A stretch of 64,000 bases of DNA from Paralichthys olivaceus (lineage: Eukaryota > Chordata > Actinopteri > Pleuronectiformes > Paralichthyidae), in assembly GCF_024713975.1 (NCBI RefSeq), contig NC_091097.1, positions 4,686,361-4,750,360 of the forward strand, read 5' to 3'. The notes beneath the pieces are model-generated. The model had not been told where the DNA came from and searched no databases. It saw nothing but the letters and a program-made list of their open reading frames with translations. The translations under genes and the position numbers were made by a program. Numbering within the stretch: the first letter of the stretch is position 1; each line of letters begins with the position of its first letter. This document shows, piece after piece, positions 22,276 through 34,560 of this stretch.

Positions 22276-25200
22276 GTCCTCCCTTCTCACTTTGCCTGAC
22301 TTTGTTTGAGGCAGTTTTTATAAGGCAGTTTTTTCATCAATATCCATTGATTATTTGCTGGGATAAAAAAAGATCCTGGTCGGATCTGTGCCAAAATAGT
22401 GTTTCTTTTGGCTTTCAAGAAAATGGTTTAGTCCTCGTTTTGCGCCCTTCTACAGACAGACAGACAGCGATGACTTCCTGGCAATAATAAGGACAAAGAA
22501 AATGCTGAACTCAAACGTAACTTCATTCTCTCATCTGACGGTTGAGACACAAAGAAATGACAGAATTCCTTTGGCTGATTTTTGACGGTAATTTAATCGA
22601 GCTCGAAGACATATTGAAAAGTGATCATTTCTCTGCAATGGTGTCACTGTAGTGGAGAGGCTGAGTTATGGGAGCAGATGAAGCCCTGCACAGCTGATAA
22701 GAGAATGATGTGCTGCCTCTTGAGATCTGCATATCTAGAGGCTTTAGGAGCAGAAGAGACACACCGGGGTCAGACTATACAAAGCCCCTGTCCGCCCGGG
22801 CCTCACTGCAGACTACAAAGACCAAAGCTACTCCGTCTCAATCCACTCTGAATCCACACCAACTCTCAGGTAAACCACTGAAAGACCTCACTTGATACAT
22901 AATAATCTGGTCTATGTTAGATTACAATATAGTACAACAGGTCAGTATCGCTATGAGACAGAAAATAGAAGTAGAATAAGAAAAGGAATTAAAGATAAAC
23001 ATGTTTTAATTTTTGTCAGCCCAATGATCTTTATGAGTCTTGGACATCCACAGTCCTGCCTTACTTCCTGACTTGTGGTCTCATTTATGTTTTGAGAGAT
23101 GTCAGAAACAAAGATCATCAACGGAAATTTTGATCATTGTTTCATTATTTATTCAATTGTTAAGAAAATGTTCTTCGAATTTAACACTCGTCTTTATGTT
23201 TTTACTTGTTTGAGATATTTTTTTTGTTAAATGAAAAGGGCTCTTTGTAGACCTTGACTTCAAACATTTTATCAGTACCAATCTCAGGTATCTTGTTGGT
23301 ACTAGCATTGAAAAAAAGGTCACATGATACTCAGCCTCAGGTAAAGCTATCATATACAAGAAGCCATTTCTTGCTCGTATTTCAAGACAATTAATATCAT
23401 AATTATTGTGTAGAAAGAGAAGCAGACAGTAAATCAAGAATGAATAGAGAGAAAGAAATATGGATGTGGAGATAAGGGGACTGGTTTTGTTGTATGATAC
23501 AGCATGCAACAGTGAACATGGAGGGGGCTGATGTTATTGCACATCAGAAAAAAGGGGCCTCAACCAAAGTCTCCATCTAAAGTCGATATAAATTTTCTTT
23601 AAACAAGCTCAGATTTTAGATCAACTCATCCAGTACTGCTCGTGAAGGCTGGTATTCCAGGGTCAAGCATTTTCCTCCCGCAATGTTTGTACAGTTCAGC
23701 CTGCGAGTGATTGTATATACATCCTTGTTTTGAGCAGTGTGTGTGTGTATGTGTGTGTGTGTGCCAGTAACAGTGCAGAGCTAAAACAAACTACAACATG
23801 TGGAATCAGCCGACGTAAGAACTGTGGCACCAGACTCATCCAGACAAGCCTGAATGGCGAGCTCTGTGAGAATCCAGTCTGCCGTTTGAATTCCTTCCAG
23901 TATTTGTGAGACGGCTTAATAACTGTGGAATTAAACTAATTACAAACACAAAGTTAGCAGCGGCAGACCTGATACGTGCCAAGCTCAGGGAACCCTGAGA
24001 GTCTGGATGTCCGCCTATCTCCTGATTCCAAAAACACGCTTGAAAAAATAAAAAATAACTGGATTAAATTGAAGCCGATTGAATTATTCATGCACACACA
24101 CACGTCTCATTCTGTTAACTCCATTGTGTTTGCGGATGCAGCAGGTAACAGCAAATTGCAGAGCGGACGTGAAATCGAAAACAAAATGTGCAGATGTGGT
24201 TCAGCTCTGTAAGTGACTGTTAAATCCAAACACAAGTGTGTGAGTGCAGCTGATTAAGACCCTTTTTTTTTTTCTTCCTTTCCCCAGGAAAAAGAGACAG
24301 AGGCAGAATTTCTGTTGCCATGGCTGCAGCCATTAAACACTTTCGATTCCTCCCGGTATGTGTGGATCCAAGAGCAAAGCCGTAATGAGCAGTGGCATTA
24401 ATGATACTGCAAGATGTGGTCCCGCCGCAGCGAGCGTTACTGCAGTGAACTGGCTCCGTAATGGAGGCACGTTTTTGAAAAGCGCCGACAACGAGCAGGA
24501 CTCAATCATATCTAAGTGCATTACTGGAAAGCAGCGAGAGGAAGCGCAGCCATGATCTGCGCTCATTACTGCCGTCGTACGGAGAGATTGGGTCAGGCGA
24601 GGTGGAAGGGGGTGTCATCTTCCATTTTTTTTGGATGTTTCTTTTTCCAACGGGTTTTTAAACACAAATGTGAAGCCTTAGAATTTGATATATAAATGAT
24701 CGTTTTACATCCAGAGTAATTACACAGATATTTCAACAACATCCCCGCAGCAGCACATGAATTATATCTATTACTGGTGATTTGATAGCAGCAGCCGAAT
24801 GATAATAACAGTAATATTGTCACAGCCACTGTGTGTCCTCCCCCAACTCCCACTTTGTTTGTGAAACACGACGGTATGAGGGTGACTGGCATTTGAATCA
24901 CTAAATCAGTCTGCAGGCTACAATGAGACATCTCATTTGAGGTGTTTGTGTACTTTGGGGTTTATTGGTCCCTGAATGCCTCCTTATCCATCTCACTGAT
25001 AGGAAGTTATAGAAGAGCACTTCACAGACGGTTTACCTCTGGCTCTGTGCTCATGGTGTGAAACAACAAACATTTCTCCTAGAAAAACAGTTTCACTGCT
25101 CACAGAAAGTGCACGGCTGCTGAAAACCAAATAACAGCAGAGACGCAGAGATTCAGTCACATCTACAGAAATTTCAGGGGAAGGTTATTTAGCACACAGA

Positions 25201-25611
25201 CTTTCTTTCTAGGTTTTATTCTCGGTTAATTTGCTAATTATGGTGTAAAACGCAGCATGTGACACTCACATAAGTGCAACCTGAGGCTGAAGTAGGCATT
25301 TAGAGAAAATCCGCGACCAAAAATTGTTGTAGGATTATATGCAAAGCGATAAGAGCACATAAATATAAAGAGAACTCAAAAGATGTCACTTCCACCATTT
25401 GGAAAGGTCCTGTTCTGGTTTTAGTTCATGCCAAATTAGCTGTCAATCAAGATTTGTCATGCACTTTTTATATAATTAATAAATTATAAATAAAATAACT
25501 AATTAAAACCAAAAGATCAGACACACTTGAATGTACACCTCACAGAAGAACTACCTAAAATAAACCATCTTTGAGAAAAATTTCAAATTTTAATGTGAAC
25601 TGTTTCTTATT
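22276..25611. other. Gene-free stretch, partly possible regulatory DNA
   Basis: No gene. Short GT tracts occur near 23738-23762. The segment 23870-24600 is free of the repeat families found here and has several TAAT/ATTA cores, so it is a candidate conserved non-coding region. Confidence 0.35.
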
Positions 25612-25735
25612 AGTCTGGTCCACGTCCCATCTGCTTACATGGAGGAGGCAGGTTTTTGCCCTAAACTGCAGCCAGCCATCAAGTTGTTTTCGCTTCACTT
25701 TTGTCCATCTGTATGTACAATCTGAAGCATTTGCA
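25612..25735 (-). mobile_element. Dispersed repeat family B fragment (inverted)
   Basis: GTCCACGTCCCATCTGC and GCAGCCAGCCATCAAG resemble the 8158-8300 fragment (GGTCCATGTCTCATCTAC, CCAGCCAGCCACCAGG). Decayed. Confidence 0.45.
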
Positions 25736-26949
25736 TTTGAAATTTCTTTTTTTTTTTTAAACTCAGGCTACCACATCTTGTCGTGGTTTAGCGGCAGTGT
25801 GCTCACGTCTTCATCAGATGAGTACCAAGCCATATGTGCTCCATTTGAAGGCATCACCAGATGGCACAGATACATCACTACACAGAAAACTGATAAAACT
25901 AATAGTGATTAATGAAGTGAAAACAAATTTACTGTGATTATAAAGCTATTTTTAACTCTGGCTTGAGTAGTTGTGTTTAAACAAGACAAAGAAAAACAAA
26001 AGTCATCAGAAGAGGACATATCCCTCTGGCACCTACAAATCTGGAATCATTTGGTGCCGTCACAGTTACCTGGATCCCTGATCATTCTTCCATGAAACCC
26101 AAAACATCAAAAAGGCTCCAATTTACAACCTGATTAACATAATTGTGAAGGAAAAAAATCCAAGCGGTTTTCATGTTGTGCTGCAGAAAATAATTAGACA
26201 GACTAGCTGATCACTTCATCCCCCTGCGTGAAGTGCCGAGGGGTTAAAAACAGTTACTATGGCAGAGTGCCAGGCAGAGTAAAGAGCTGATTGCACCATG
26301 TGATTATCTCATTTGTCCTCGAACAATAACATACATTTATCTGAATATTTTGAAAGATGCCATAAATCACTTTAAATGTTCTGTATGTCGGGGCATTAAA
26401 TGCATCATTTTATGTAAATGAAACTGGAACTGTATCAAACACTTAAACCTGCCAACAGAATCCCTGAATAAAATACAAAACAGATCTAATTCTGCACCAG
26501 CAGAGGTCAAAAGGCTTGTTTCATTTTTCAAACACAGAACGTTCACCTTCTTTTTCTTTTTCTGCAGGTCTAGTGTTTCCCTGCTGTTTCTTGACTGGTA
26601 TTAATATGATTTACTCTAATCCAAATAATCAGTGAAGGTGAAAGCACCGCTCCAAGAAAAGCACTCCGATGGTGCCAGCGCAAATCATGCCATTTATCAT
26701 TCCTCGGTAAACATGTCTCTGCATTACAAGCATTTTTAACCAACACCCTGATTTTCTAGATGCTTTACACCTCCTTCCATTTTAATAGGATTTTTGGCAC
26801 ATCAGCACATACTTGAGTTTTATGGTGCAGGGTAATGATATAATTTGAAGTGTGGGATCCTGAAAGTTTCGGTAAAGTCAGGGTGATAAATCTGCAAAGT
26901 AGCCAATTAGCAATCCCGCTTCATTAGACACTCAGAGTAGAGACGGAGG
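25736..26949. other. Intergenic DNA, possible regulatory stretch 26150-26470
   Basis: No gene. 26150-26470 is repeat-free with mixed composition and contains AATAATTAGACAG and CATGTGATTATCTCATTTG. Function is unknown. Confidence 0.3.
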
Positions 26950-27318
26950 ATGGGGAAAATACTGGGATATTTTCAAGATGAGTGTGAGGTGTTAAAAGAC
27001 ATGGTGGGACATGATGCGCTGCTCAAAGTTCTGCTTCTGAGGAGGAAAGTGAGCGTGCCGCGTTTTGGCTTCATCGCAAAACTGTCCTCCGAGGACAAAG
27101 AGCGGAAAACTGACAAAGTTGAGAGAGAAAACAGATTCTTCTCCTCCGTATCCAGAAAGAAACGCTTCACCTACTTTATGTTCAGTCGCTCATGCTGCTT
27201 TGTTTCAAGCTGCTTGGCTGACTGCGGGTCTGGCCTGCTGATTGCAGTGATAGACATGGAGGAATCTGGCGCTGTCTGCCAGAAACCACAGAAGAGAAAG
27301 GAGAGGACCCTCAAGTAA
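26950..27318 (+). other. Unassigned 122-codon ORF ending at a splice-donor-like site
   Basis: An ATG-initiated ORF of 122 codons that I do not recognise. It is basic (many K/R) and contains a cysteine-rich patch, FSRSCCFVSSCLADCG (about residues 78-93). The stop codon lies within a strong donor-like sequence, CTCAAGTAAGTC, so an exon ending there is conceivable. No partner exon or homologous domain was found, and an opposite-strand ORF of 65 codons overlaps it. Treat as unproven. Confidence 0.2.
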
Positions 27319-27929
27319 GTCTGCCGTCTGCCTGCGCCGGTAGGGTGAGGTAAACACAAGTCGTCCCTCCCTGGTATGCGCGGCTTATGTTGGCCTAGAG
27401 AGGAGCTGCGACTCAGAGGAGGTGCCAGTCTGTTGTCTGCTCGGCAGAAAACACAATTATTTTTAATGAATACAAAAAAAAACGAGGAAAACAAATAGCT
27501 GGCATTACCCGTGCAGTCTGCAGCATAACAGCATTACTGTTATGCAATCAAATCCATACTCGCACAGACAAGCAGCAGTTTAGCATTTTAAATGTAGACG
27601 TGCGTTCACTGTAAATCTACTATAAAGAGAAGGAGGCTGCTTGATTGCAGCGTATAGAAAAACGGTTGCACTGCTTGCTTCACTCATGATTTATAGTTTA
27701 AAAGCCTCTGATGGAAACTAAGTACTGTGAGGAACCAGCCTCACAGGATAGAACGTCCACACTACAACACACTGACAGGCTTTCTAACGTATTTCACACA
27801 TATTTATGAATTATCTCTAGAGTTAAAAAATCTGAAACTTCTGATTTCTAGCATATGGAAAACAACAATAAAATCTTGCTTGAGGGCCACACTGTAAAGA
27901 CAAAGAAAACCGCAATCAATCTTATCCCC
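27319..27929. other. Intergenic DNA, nothing recognised
   Basis: No gene, repeat or RNA recognised. Confidence 0.4.
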
Positions 27930-28250
27930 GTAGAAAATATAGATATCGACTCCAGGTCTGTAAAGTAAAGCCAAAGTGGAAGTGCCTGAAACCTGTATTC
28001 TATAGAATGACCAGCAGAGGGTGTCTTAAAAGAAGACAGTTAAGACAGAAGTCTATGACTTACTTGAATTATAACGTCAGTAGACATTTTCCTAAGAAGT
28101 TTATGGTCTCAATCTCTAGTTTCAAGTCTTCCTCAGTATAACAGGGTGTTCATTTTGTTCATTATGGTTCTGTTTAGTGTTGATAAAGCACCGTATGCAT
28201 TGAGGTGAGAATACAGTCATAGCTAGTACTGGCCAATGGGTGGATAGTCT
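27930..28250 (+). mobile_element. Dispersed repeat family B, second long copy
   Basis: Collinear with 17670-18065 through GAAGTGCCTGAAACCTG, AATGACCAGCAGAGGG, AAGAAGTTTATGGTCTC and CCAATGGGTGG, with small indels. Confidence 0.7.
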
Positions 28251-28946
28251 ACAATTAGCATTAGGCTAATGTCTGTATGAGTGATGGAGATGACAGTGTG
28301 TTCATGAAGAGGTCCTTCATTCATAAAGTATGTTTTGCTGTGAATGAGGACGGAAAAATAGACAAACTCAAATATCAAATCTGAGGGGGTTCAAGTTTTT
28401 TGTATCGCCTAAAACCTTTATTAAGATGTTAAAAACCTGCAGGCGGCCATGTGTAGTTGTATTTTAGTGCAAGTAAAGGCTTTACTTAAATGCAGACATA
28501 GATCATAACTAAACTGCACAGTCTGAAGACAACTCCATCTTTTATAGGAAACCAGTCATCTGAATAAGCATTTAGGCTTTGTGCAGTTTGATGAATTATC
28601 ATTTACTGAGGTTGAATTACCTTTAAACATCCGCTCTCTGATTTACTCCACTGAAGACTGGCAGGAGAAATACAGCGGTTCCCCCGTCACTGAGGCTGAC
28701 TGCAGAGAAATCTGTATTATGTAACAGATAGCAGAACATTATCAGCTGGTATCTATCCAAGTTTCTCTAAAATGACTTACAAAATGTGTATTTAATGCAT
28801 ATATAAATACTTATATACTTAGTTTTTTAGAGACAGCAGTGGTGCTGGAGAGGTTCTGTGGCACAAATGAAGACACTGATATTCAAAGACGGTTGATAAT
28901 GTTAAAGGTTATGATCATTTTAATTTGTGTTATTACTTGAAAAGGT
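28251..28946. other. Intergenic DNA
   Basis: Mostly unassigned. The last 35 bases (TTGTGTTATTACTTGAAAAGG) match the repeat at 55990-56040, into which the following MITE may be inserted. Confidence 0.4.
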
Positions 28947-29245
28947 TTAAAGGTTTAGTGTGTAGAATTTTGTGATATCTGGTGTTGAAGTTGCATGTTG
29001 CAGCTGAACACCCCTCAGCTCACCCTCTCCTTCCAAACATGAAAAAGAACCCGTGGTAGCCTTTAATTGTCATAAAAACTCAAAAGGTGTTTAGATGGTC
29101 CTGTCCGGACTAATGTAAAAAACATGGCGGAACTCTGTAGAGATGTAAATATAAAGTGTTTGAATATAAAGGGTCTTTTCTGGGGTAAAGAAAACTACAA
29201 TTCATACAATTTAGATGAAACGAACTAGACACACTTGACCTTTAA
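28947..29245 (+). mobile_element. TTAA MITE family A, copy 3 (internally deleted)
   Basis: Flanked by TTAA at 28947-28950 and 29242-29245. It starts AGGTTTAGTGTGTAGAATTT and ends ACACACTTGACCT. It lacks about 65 bases before the right end that the 44642 copy retains (the TCATGAGGATTATTCTAC segment). Confidence 0.8.
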
Positions 29246-29600
29246 GCCTAGTTCACACTCCATGATACAGATATGCCAGTTGCCGACAAAAGCCGCTGTT
29301 AATCGCTTTGTGTGAACTCATCAACGAGCAAGACGCGCTGAAGGTGCGTGATGTGGAGAGGTGCCTCCCTGGGCTGGAGTCGAGTTCAGACAGAGAAAAC
29401 AGAATGCCTGTCAGGTTCTGGTTGGGCTCAGTCAATTTTCTCTCCAGTTCAGGTCAGGTTGAGACAAACAAATGCAGCCCCAGCCACTCCCTATTCTTTG
29501 CAACTATGACGTCCATAGTCCATTGCTGCAGGCTGGACCACTCGGTAGTGATTGGTCAACCACTTCCAGCAAAGTGTAGGAAATGTCGGCCTCTGCTCTC
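29246..29600 (+). repeat. Interspersed repeat family H, copy 1
   Basis: It shares GACAGAGAAAACAGAATGCC, GGTTCTGGTTGGGCT and GTGTGAACTC with 49955-50350. The 3' part (29515-29600) carries family G text (GATTGGTCAACC, TGTAGGAAATGT). Class unknown. Confidence 0.45.
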
Positions 29601-30689
29601 GCTTTACCTGCGTTACACTCAGCCCAGGTGAAACATACACAAAAGTGATCAAACTGTTTTATAGCACTGTTTCAACTATGTTTGTAGAAGAAATCTCAGA
29701 TGTAGATAAGATGGGTTTAAATACATGTTTAATACTTTAAACACACTTGATGTCACAATTTCTGCTTTTTCCATCTGGAAAAGCAGCTTCCAACATCCTC
29801 AACCGATGTGAACGCCAAGCAGCAGCTGCCACAATTAGTAAAGAGCTTCAGAATCAATTGTGTCACTGCCTTTTTACTATGGCAGGATTTATATACAACT
29901 CTGACACACCCACCACACGAGAGAAAACAGACCTCGAAGCCTGACACACAACGTCACAAGGAAACATGGCGTTCAACCCGGAAACAAGGCGTATTATGCA
30001 AATGCTGGGCATCGATGTGACGTGACATCACAATGATACAGACGTGTGGTCCAGATTACTGATGAGCTGTCAGGAGCTTCAGTGAGAGAGCAAAACTACT
30101 GTAAGATGTTTTTTATTCAAATTAATCCATAACTACAGATGAAGGTATCAAAGTTCAGGAGACTTCTTCATTTCAGACAGAGCTCCTGTTTGTCAACAGG
30201 TGTTTGTATCAGTGCAGAAGCTCAAACTGTACTGGCAATGATCTTCACATGAATTACTAAAATTCTGAATTCAATACTCAGCTACTGCTGATGACCGATT
30301 TTCTTTTGGACAAAGAGCCAGAAGATTTTTCGCTCGGATGAGTTTCTGGTGAATTATGGAAAAGTGCTGTCAGATGCTGCACTGGCTTCTTTTGCTGATC
30401 CCTCCAGCGACTACGCAGCTAAATCAGAATATTGAAAAACACACATGTGGCCGTTTTCAATAGCATGGCTGCTGTCAGGGTTTGTATGTTGCATGTTGAT
30501 GCGAGAGTGGATATTTCCCCATTGTCAGAATTTCAGATTCTGTGTTCAACAAACCTTGCAGCTCTTCCAAAACCCACAGTCCAACAACAACACTCACTTT
30601 ACGTAAGTGTAACACTATGATGAAAGGTTATTCATTCTGTATTATAAATTCAAAATGTATGTAGACTTGGATGTATTCACACCATGACT
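29601..30689. other. Intergenic DNA, nothing recognised
   Basis: No gene recognised; decayed interspersed repeat is likely in part. Confidence 0.35.
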
Positions 30690-31175
30690 GTTTTCAGACA
30701 TGAACACCGGTGACGTACGCAAAAGTGGGTTCGGATATTTTCTGGAGTTCATCTTTCACATATGAGGAACGCAGCAGGAGATTGTCCAGGTCAGACGCAT
30801 TCACAACAACAGGAAAATGTCCAGGTGCAGACTGGGTAGAGCATACAGGAGACAGGACACATTTTTTAAATAACAGCAAACCGACGATGGTGGGAGGAGA
30901 AGCTACTGACTCAGCCGTAATATTTATTTTAGTATTGACAACAAAAATTGTTTCAGTTACGTGTCTGTCACATGTTTGAAACGTCATCAACACGCACTTG
31001 CTCGTTGTGAAATTTTCCTGCTGTCACGTGGCCTCACGCGGTCACTTTTCGCACATTTTCCAAGTGTGCTGGCAGGAAACATTTTTTGGAAAATGTCCGA
31101 AGCAACTGATTCAGGCATTTGCCTTCTCATATAAGGACTTCAGTACAGGTCTAAAAGCAGCTTATGACACTTCAG
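30690..31175. mobile_element. Dispersed repeat family C, copy 3
   Basis: TTTCAGACATGAACACCGG, GCAGGAGATTGTCCAGGTC, CGTCATCAACACGCAC, CAGGAAACATTTTTTGG and GGTCTAAAAGCAGC line up with the copies at 12885 and 14283. Non-coding. Confidence 0.55.
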
Positions 31176-31332
31176 GGCAGCTGTGGCTCAGGAGGTAGAG
31201 CAGGTCATCCACTAACCAGAAAGTCTGACAGGGCCAAAGTGTCCTTGGACAAGTTACTGTACCCCGAACCCTGATAGCAGTGCCGACAGTGTGTGAGTGA
31301 TGTGTGGCAGAGAAAGTGCTGCACAGTATGAA

Positions 31333-31409
<77 letters not shown>

Positions 31410-31490
31410 GGCAAAACTGTACTGTTGAGTACTTTGAGTGGGGTTAGGGTTAGAAAAGCTCTATAAAAATACAGATACATTTACCATTTA
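31176..31490 (+). mobile_element. tRNA-derived SINE, copy 2, with expanded GT tract
   Basis: The head GCTGTGGCTCAGGAGGTAGA carries a good A box. The B-box region is damaged. The body has AAGTGTCCTTGGACAAGTTA and the tail ACTTTGAGTGGGGTTAGGG then AAAAGCTCTATAAAAATAC, the usual fish SINE/L2-like 3' end. A (GT)n tract at 31338-31405 has expanded inside the body. Confidence 0.8.
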
Positions 31491-33913
31491 CTTCTGGATA
31501 AGATGCAAGAATTTCAGCATTGAAGTTTCCATAAGAACATTTTATTTAATTCTGTGGCAGAGAAAAAAATAATAAAAAAATTGATGCATTGAAATTAGTT
31601 TTTTAGTTTTTCTCCTATAAATGAGCTCACGTTGAGCTTCCATGTTTATCTGCGTGCATAAAAGAGCAGGAGGCCTTCCAACGAAATATTGCTGCTTTGC
31701 ACAGCGGTAAGTAGAAAAAGGAAGAAAACACATAAAAGCCTATTCAGGGTAAAGGATTCCCTTGAGTGCACTAATATCTCTAATAGTAATCTATTAAAAA
31801 TCACACACACACAAAAAAAACGACTTTGAAAAATAGGCTTCCAAGTGGAGCCATTATTTTGTTACCTCTGGCAGACAGAGAGGCACCTGGGAAATCTGAG
31901 CTGACGTTAAGGGGGAGCAGCAGTCCAGCAGAAAAACTATATCACTTTCTTAAGCTAATTAGCCCTGTACATTACCAATCAAAAGAACCTCGCTCTGAAA
32001 CACAATGGCCGGCCAAGAAATATATTTGTCTTCCATTTGTGAAAGACTGGCAGTGGAAAGAGTCCACGAGCGAATATTATTCACCCGAGACATTCCAGGG
32101 GATAAAATGTTGAATTAAAGTGGGATCTCAGCGTCCCTGATTTTTGTCACTCCTACCAATGTTATTCCCAAACAAACGGATGGACGACCTCTGTGGAAAC
32201 TGGATCTCCTCGCCCTTTCACATCCAATCAGTCAGACAGTTAACATTCAAATAAAACTCACAGTTCCAGTGCAAGTTTTGGAAACTGGTGTCAGGTTAAT
32301 AACCAACTCATTGTTGTGCACCTGGACACCGAGATCAGGCCTGTTTACAAATGTTTAGTCTGAAATGTTTATCTGAAATCAACAATTTGTTTTGTTGGTT
32401 CTTTTCTTTTTTTATTTTATGGCAGCAAAACTTTCCAAAATGGTTTACTGACCCCTACCCACCATCTTGGGACTTCTAGAGGTCTATTGTGAGCTTATTG
32501 GCCAAAAATCCCATAATTAATTTGAAATGTTTATTTTACACTTATAACACTCTTCAGTAAAAGCATGTTAATTGGCCATCTATAAATATAGAAATAAACC
32601 TTTTTGCCTCTGTTTGTGGTGTAAAGAGCTGCTCTGATTATTCATTTTAACAACACAACTCAGATTCGTCTCATTCGGGTCATAAAAAAAACACCAGAAA
32701 TATTGGCAATATAGGGACGTCCACTTGAACAGACCGTTTTAAAATCAGTCTGAAAATGAATAGGGAGCAGAATCAGCAGAGAAAGAAGGCTGCTCTCTCT
32801 CCCCTCGTCTCTCCACCATTTTTCTTCCTGTCAGTGCCACAAGCGCAATGCATGATGGAATATATTTCTCAGTTAGTGAAAATCGGTTGCACTTCAATTT
32901 TCATTTTGCACTGTGGGATACAATGAGTCCACTATAGGGTATAAAAATGTCATTTAATATTCGGACAGCACTACAAAACGTCAAATTCACATCATACTGG
33001 ACTGTAAGCTGATTAATGGGTGATTTCGGACACAGCCTCTGGGTTTCTCCAATTTAACTTTTCTCTAGATGATTCTTTTTGGGCTAAAAAATTTAAAATA
33101 TTCACTGAACTAGAACACAGAAATGTCATTGCCATTGTTTGGATCGACGGGTCTCCGATTTTTTATAATGATTATCACATTATCCATCCAATATTTCAGC
33201 CCTGCATTAAACACAGAGTTAATGACAGAAAAAAATGCACGCTCTCATTAATGCACATGGGAAGGACCTCAGTCAATGTATGCATTTCACCACCAGAGGG
33301 AGTAAAAACATCAAAGATCACTGAGCCATCAGGTAGTGACCATCAACAACAGACTTCACCGTCATTATTATACAAAACCAAAAATATACCAAAGTCTTCA
33401 TCACTGAGCAGAAAATACTGAGTAACGCAGAACCTGATGAAGACTGCACTTTAAAAAGCCACAGTTCCCTTTGTGTACTGTATTTATCTGTTTGTGGAAG
33501 TTACTGTTAAATGATTTGAATCTGGAAAGGCCCTGTTTTGTTTAAGCTATTAATGAGCGCTCTTAGACGATTCTACGTCTCCGTCTGTAAATCTTAAATA
33601 AAAGTTTCTTTAGAGCTTAGTCTTGCTTGAAACACCATAACTGAATGTGACTGAGGCAGTGGGAACAGAGTTGGTGCAAAGATACAGTCATGTGATCATG
33701 GTTGACGGACAGCGAGGGGGGGAGCGGGTCAGTGCAGACCACTGCAACCATCACTACTATGCCACCAGTAAGGTGACCTCATAGGAAACCACAACCATCT
33801 TGTTCCGCCAGGAAACATCTGGGCCTGCACTTCAGTCTTTCGACTCATCAGAGCACAGGAAAAAAAAAAAAAGAAGCAAGGCAGGGCGGGATGGTGTCAA
33901 AGCACAGAGAGAG

Positions 33914-33916
<3 letters not shown>
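31491..33916. other. Gene-free stretch
   Basis: No gene. 31825-32130 is repeat-free, GC-balanced and open in one frame for 95 codons, but the peptide is not recognisable; it is a candidate conserved non-coding region. The rest is unassigned. Confidence 0.35.

Positions 33917-34010
<94 letters not shown>
33917..34010 (+). repeat. Long (GT)n microsatellite, about 46 units
   Basis: An uninterrupted GT run preceded by (GA)n at 33906-33917. Length is probably polymorphic. ORFs across it on both strands (CVCV / HTHT) are artefacts. Confidence 0.95.
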
Positions 34011-34011
<1 letters not shown>

Positions 34012-34139
34012 GGGAAGGTCCCTGGCCTGGTTTCACTATTACGTCTGCAGTAGCCCAGTAATCAGGAGGATTATAGGAGCGACAAGGAAATGACCTCTTA
34101 ATTCATTGTTTCCACTTAGAACTCCTCCTCAGCAACAAG

Positions 34140-34560
34140 TAGAATTATGATGTATACCAGGTCTTTGATTCAACGTGTGTAATAGATATCATCCGAAAAT
34201 TAAAAACATTAAATACCAGAATAACGGTGTATTCCTCCGCCACAGCGGACCCACATTTTAATTTACTAGATCCAGATTTTTATTATCATAGATATTGGTC
34301 CCCTCAACGTGCCAGATGTTTTCAATCAAGATCTTTGAATTATTCTCTGAGAAATCAATGAAAGTTTCTATGTTATAGAGTGAAAAAAATAAAATCCTGG
34401 ATCCGCCCCCTGATCCAGACCTGCGTTTAAGTTCATTAAGTTCTTCTCTGACCTGTAACACATCTTTCCACTAAGTTTCATGTAATGTGTCCAGTAGTTA
34501 TTGTGTTGTCCTGCAAACTAAATACGAAAACACCCTCCTTGAAAGAGGTAATCATCTACA
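34140..34560 (+). mobile_element. Interspersed repeat family E, copy 1
   Basis: AATCCTGGATCCGCCCCCTG, GTTCTTCTCTGACC, CACTAAGTTTCATGTAATG, TGTCCTGCAAACTAA and AAAGAGGTAATCATC match, from memory, a very common fish repeat ending in CCTTGGCGGAGGTAAT. A second copy in the same direction is at 38600-38805. Confidence 0.7.

Noticed and set aside
23153..23509. 118-codon minus-strand ORF with a hydrophobic patch
   Set aside because: Composition follows local AT richness, with no family resemblance or splice signals.
31441..31456. GGGTTAGGGTTAG as an interstitial telomere
   Set aside because: Only two units, and they belong to the conserved SINE 3' tail.
33848..34036. HTHTHT and CVCVCV ORFs
   Set aside because: Translations of the GT/CA microsatellites (also at 31205, 44234 and 45260).
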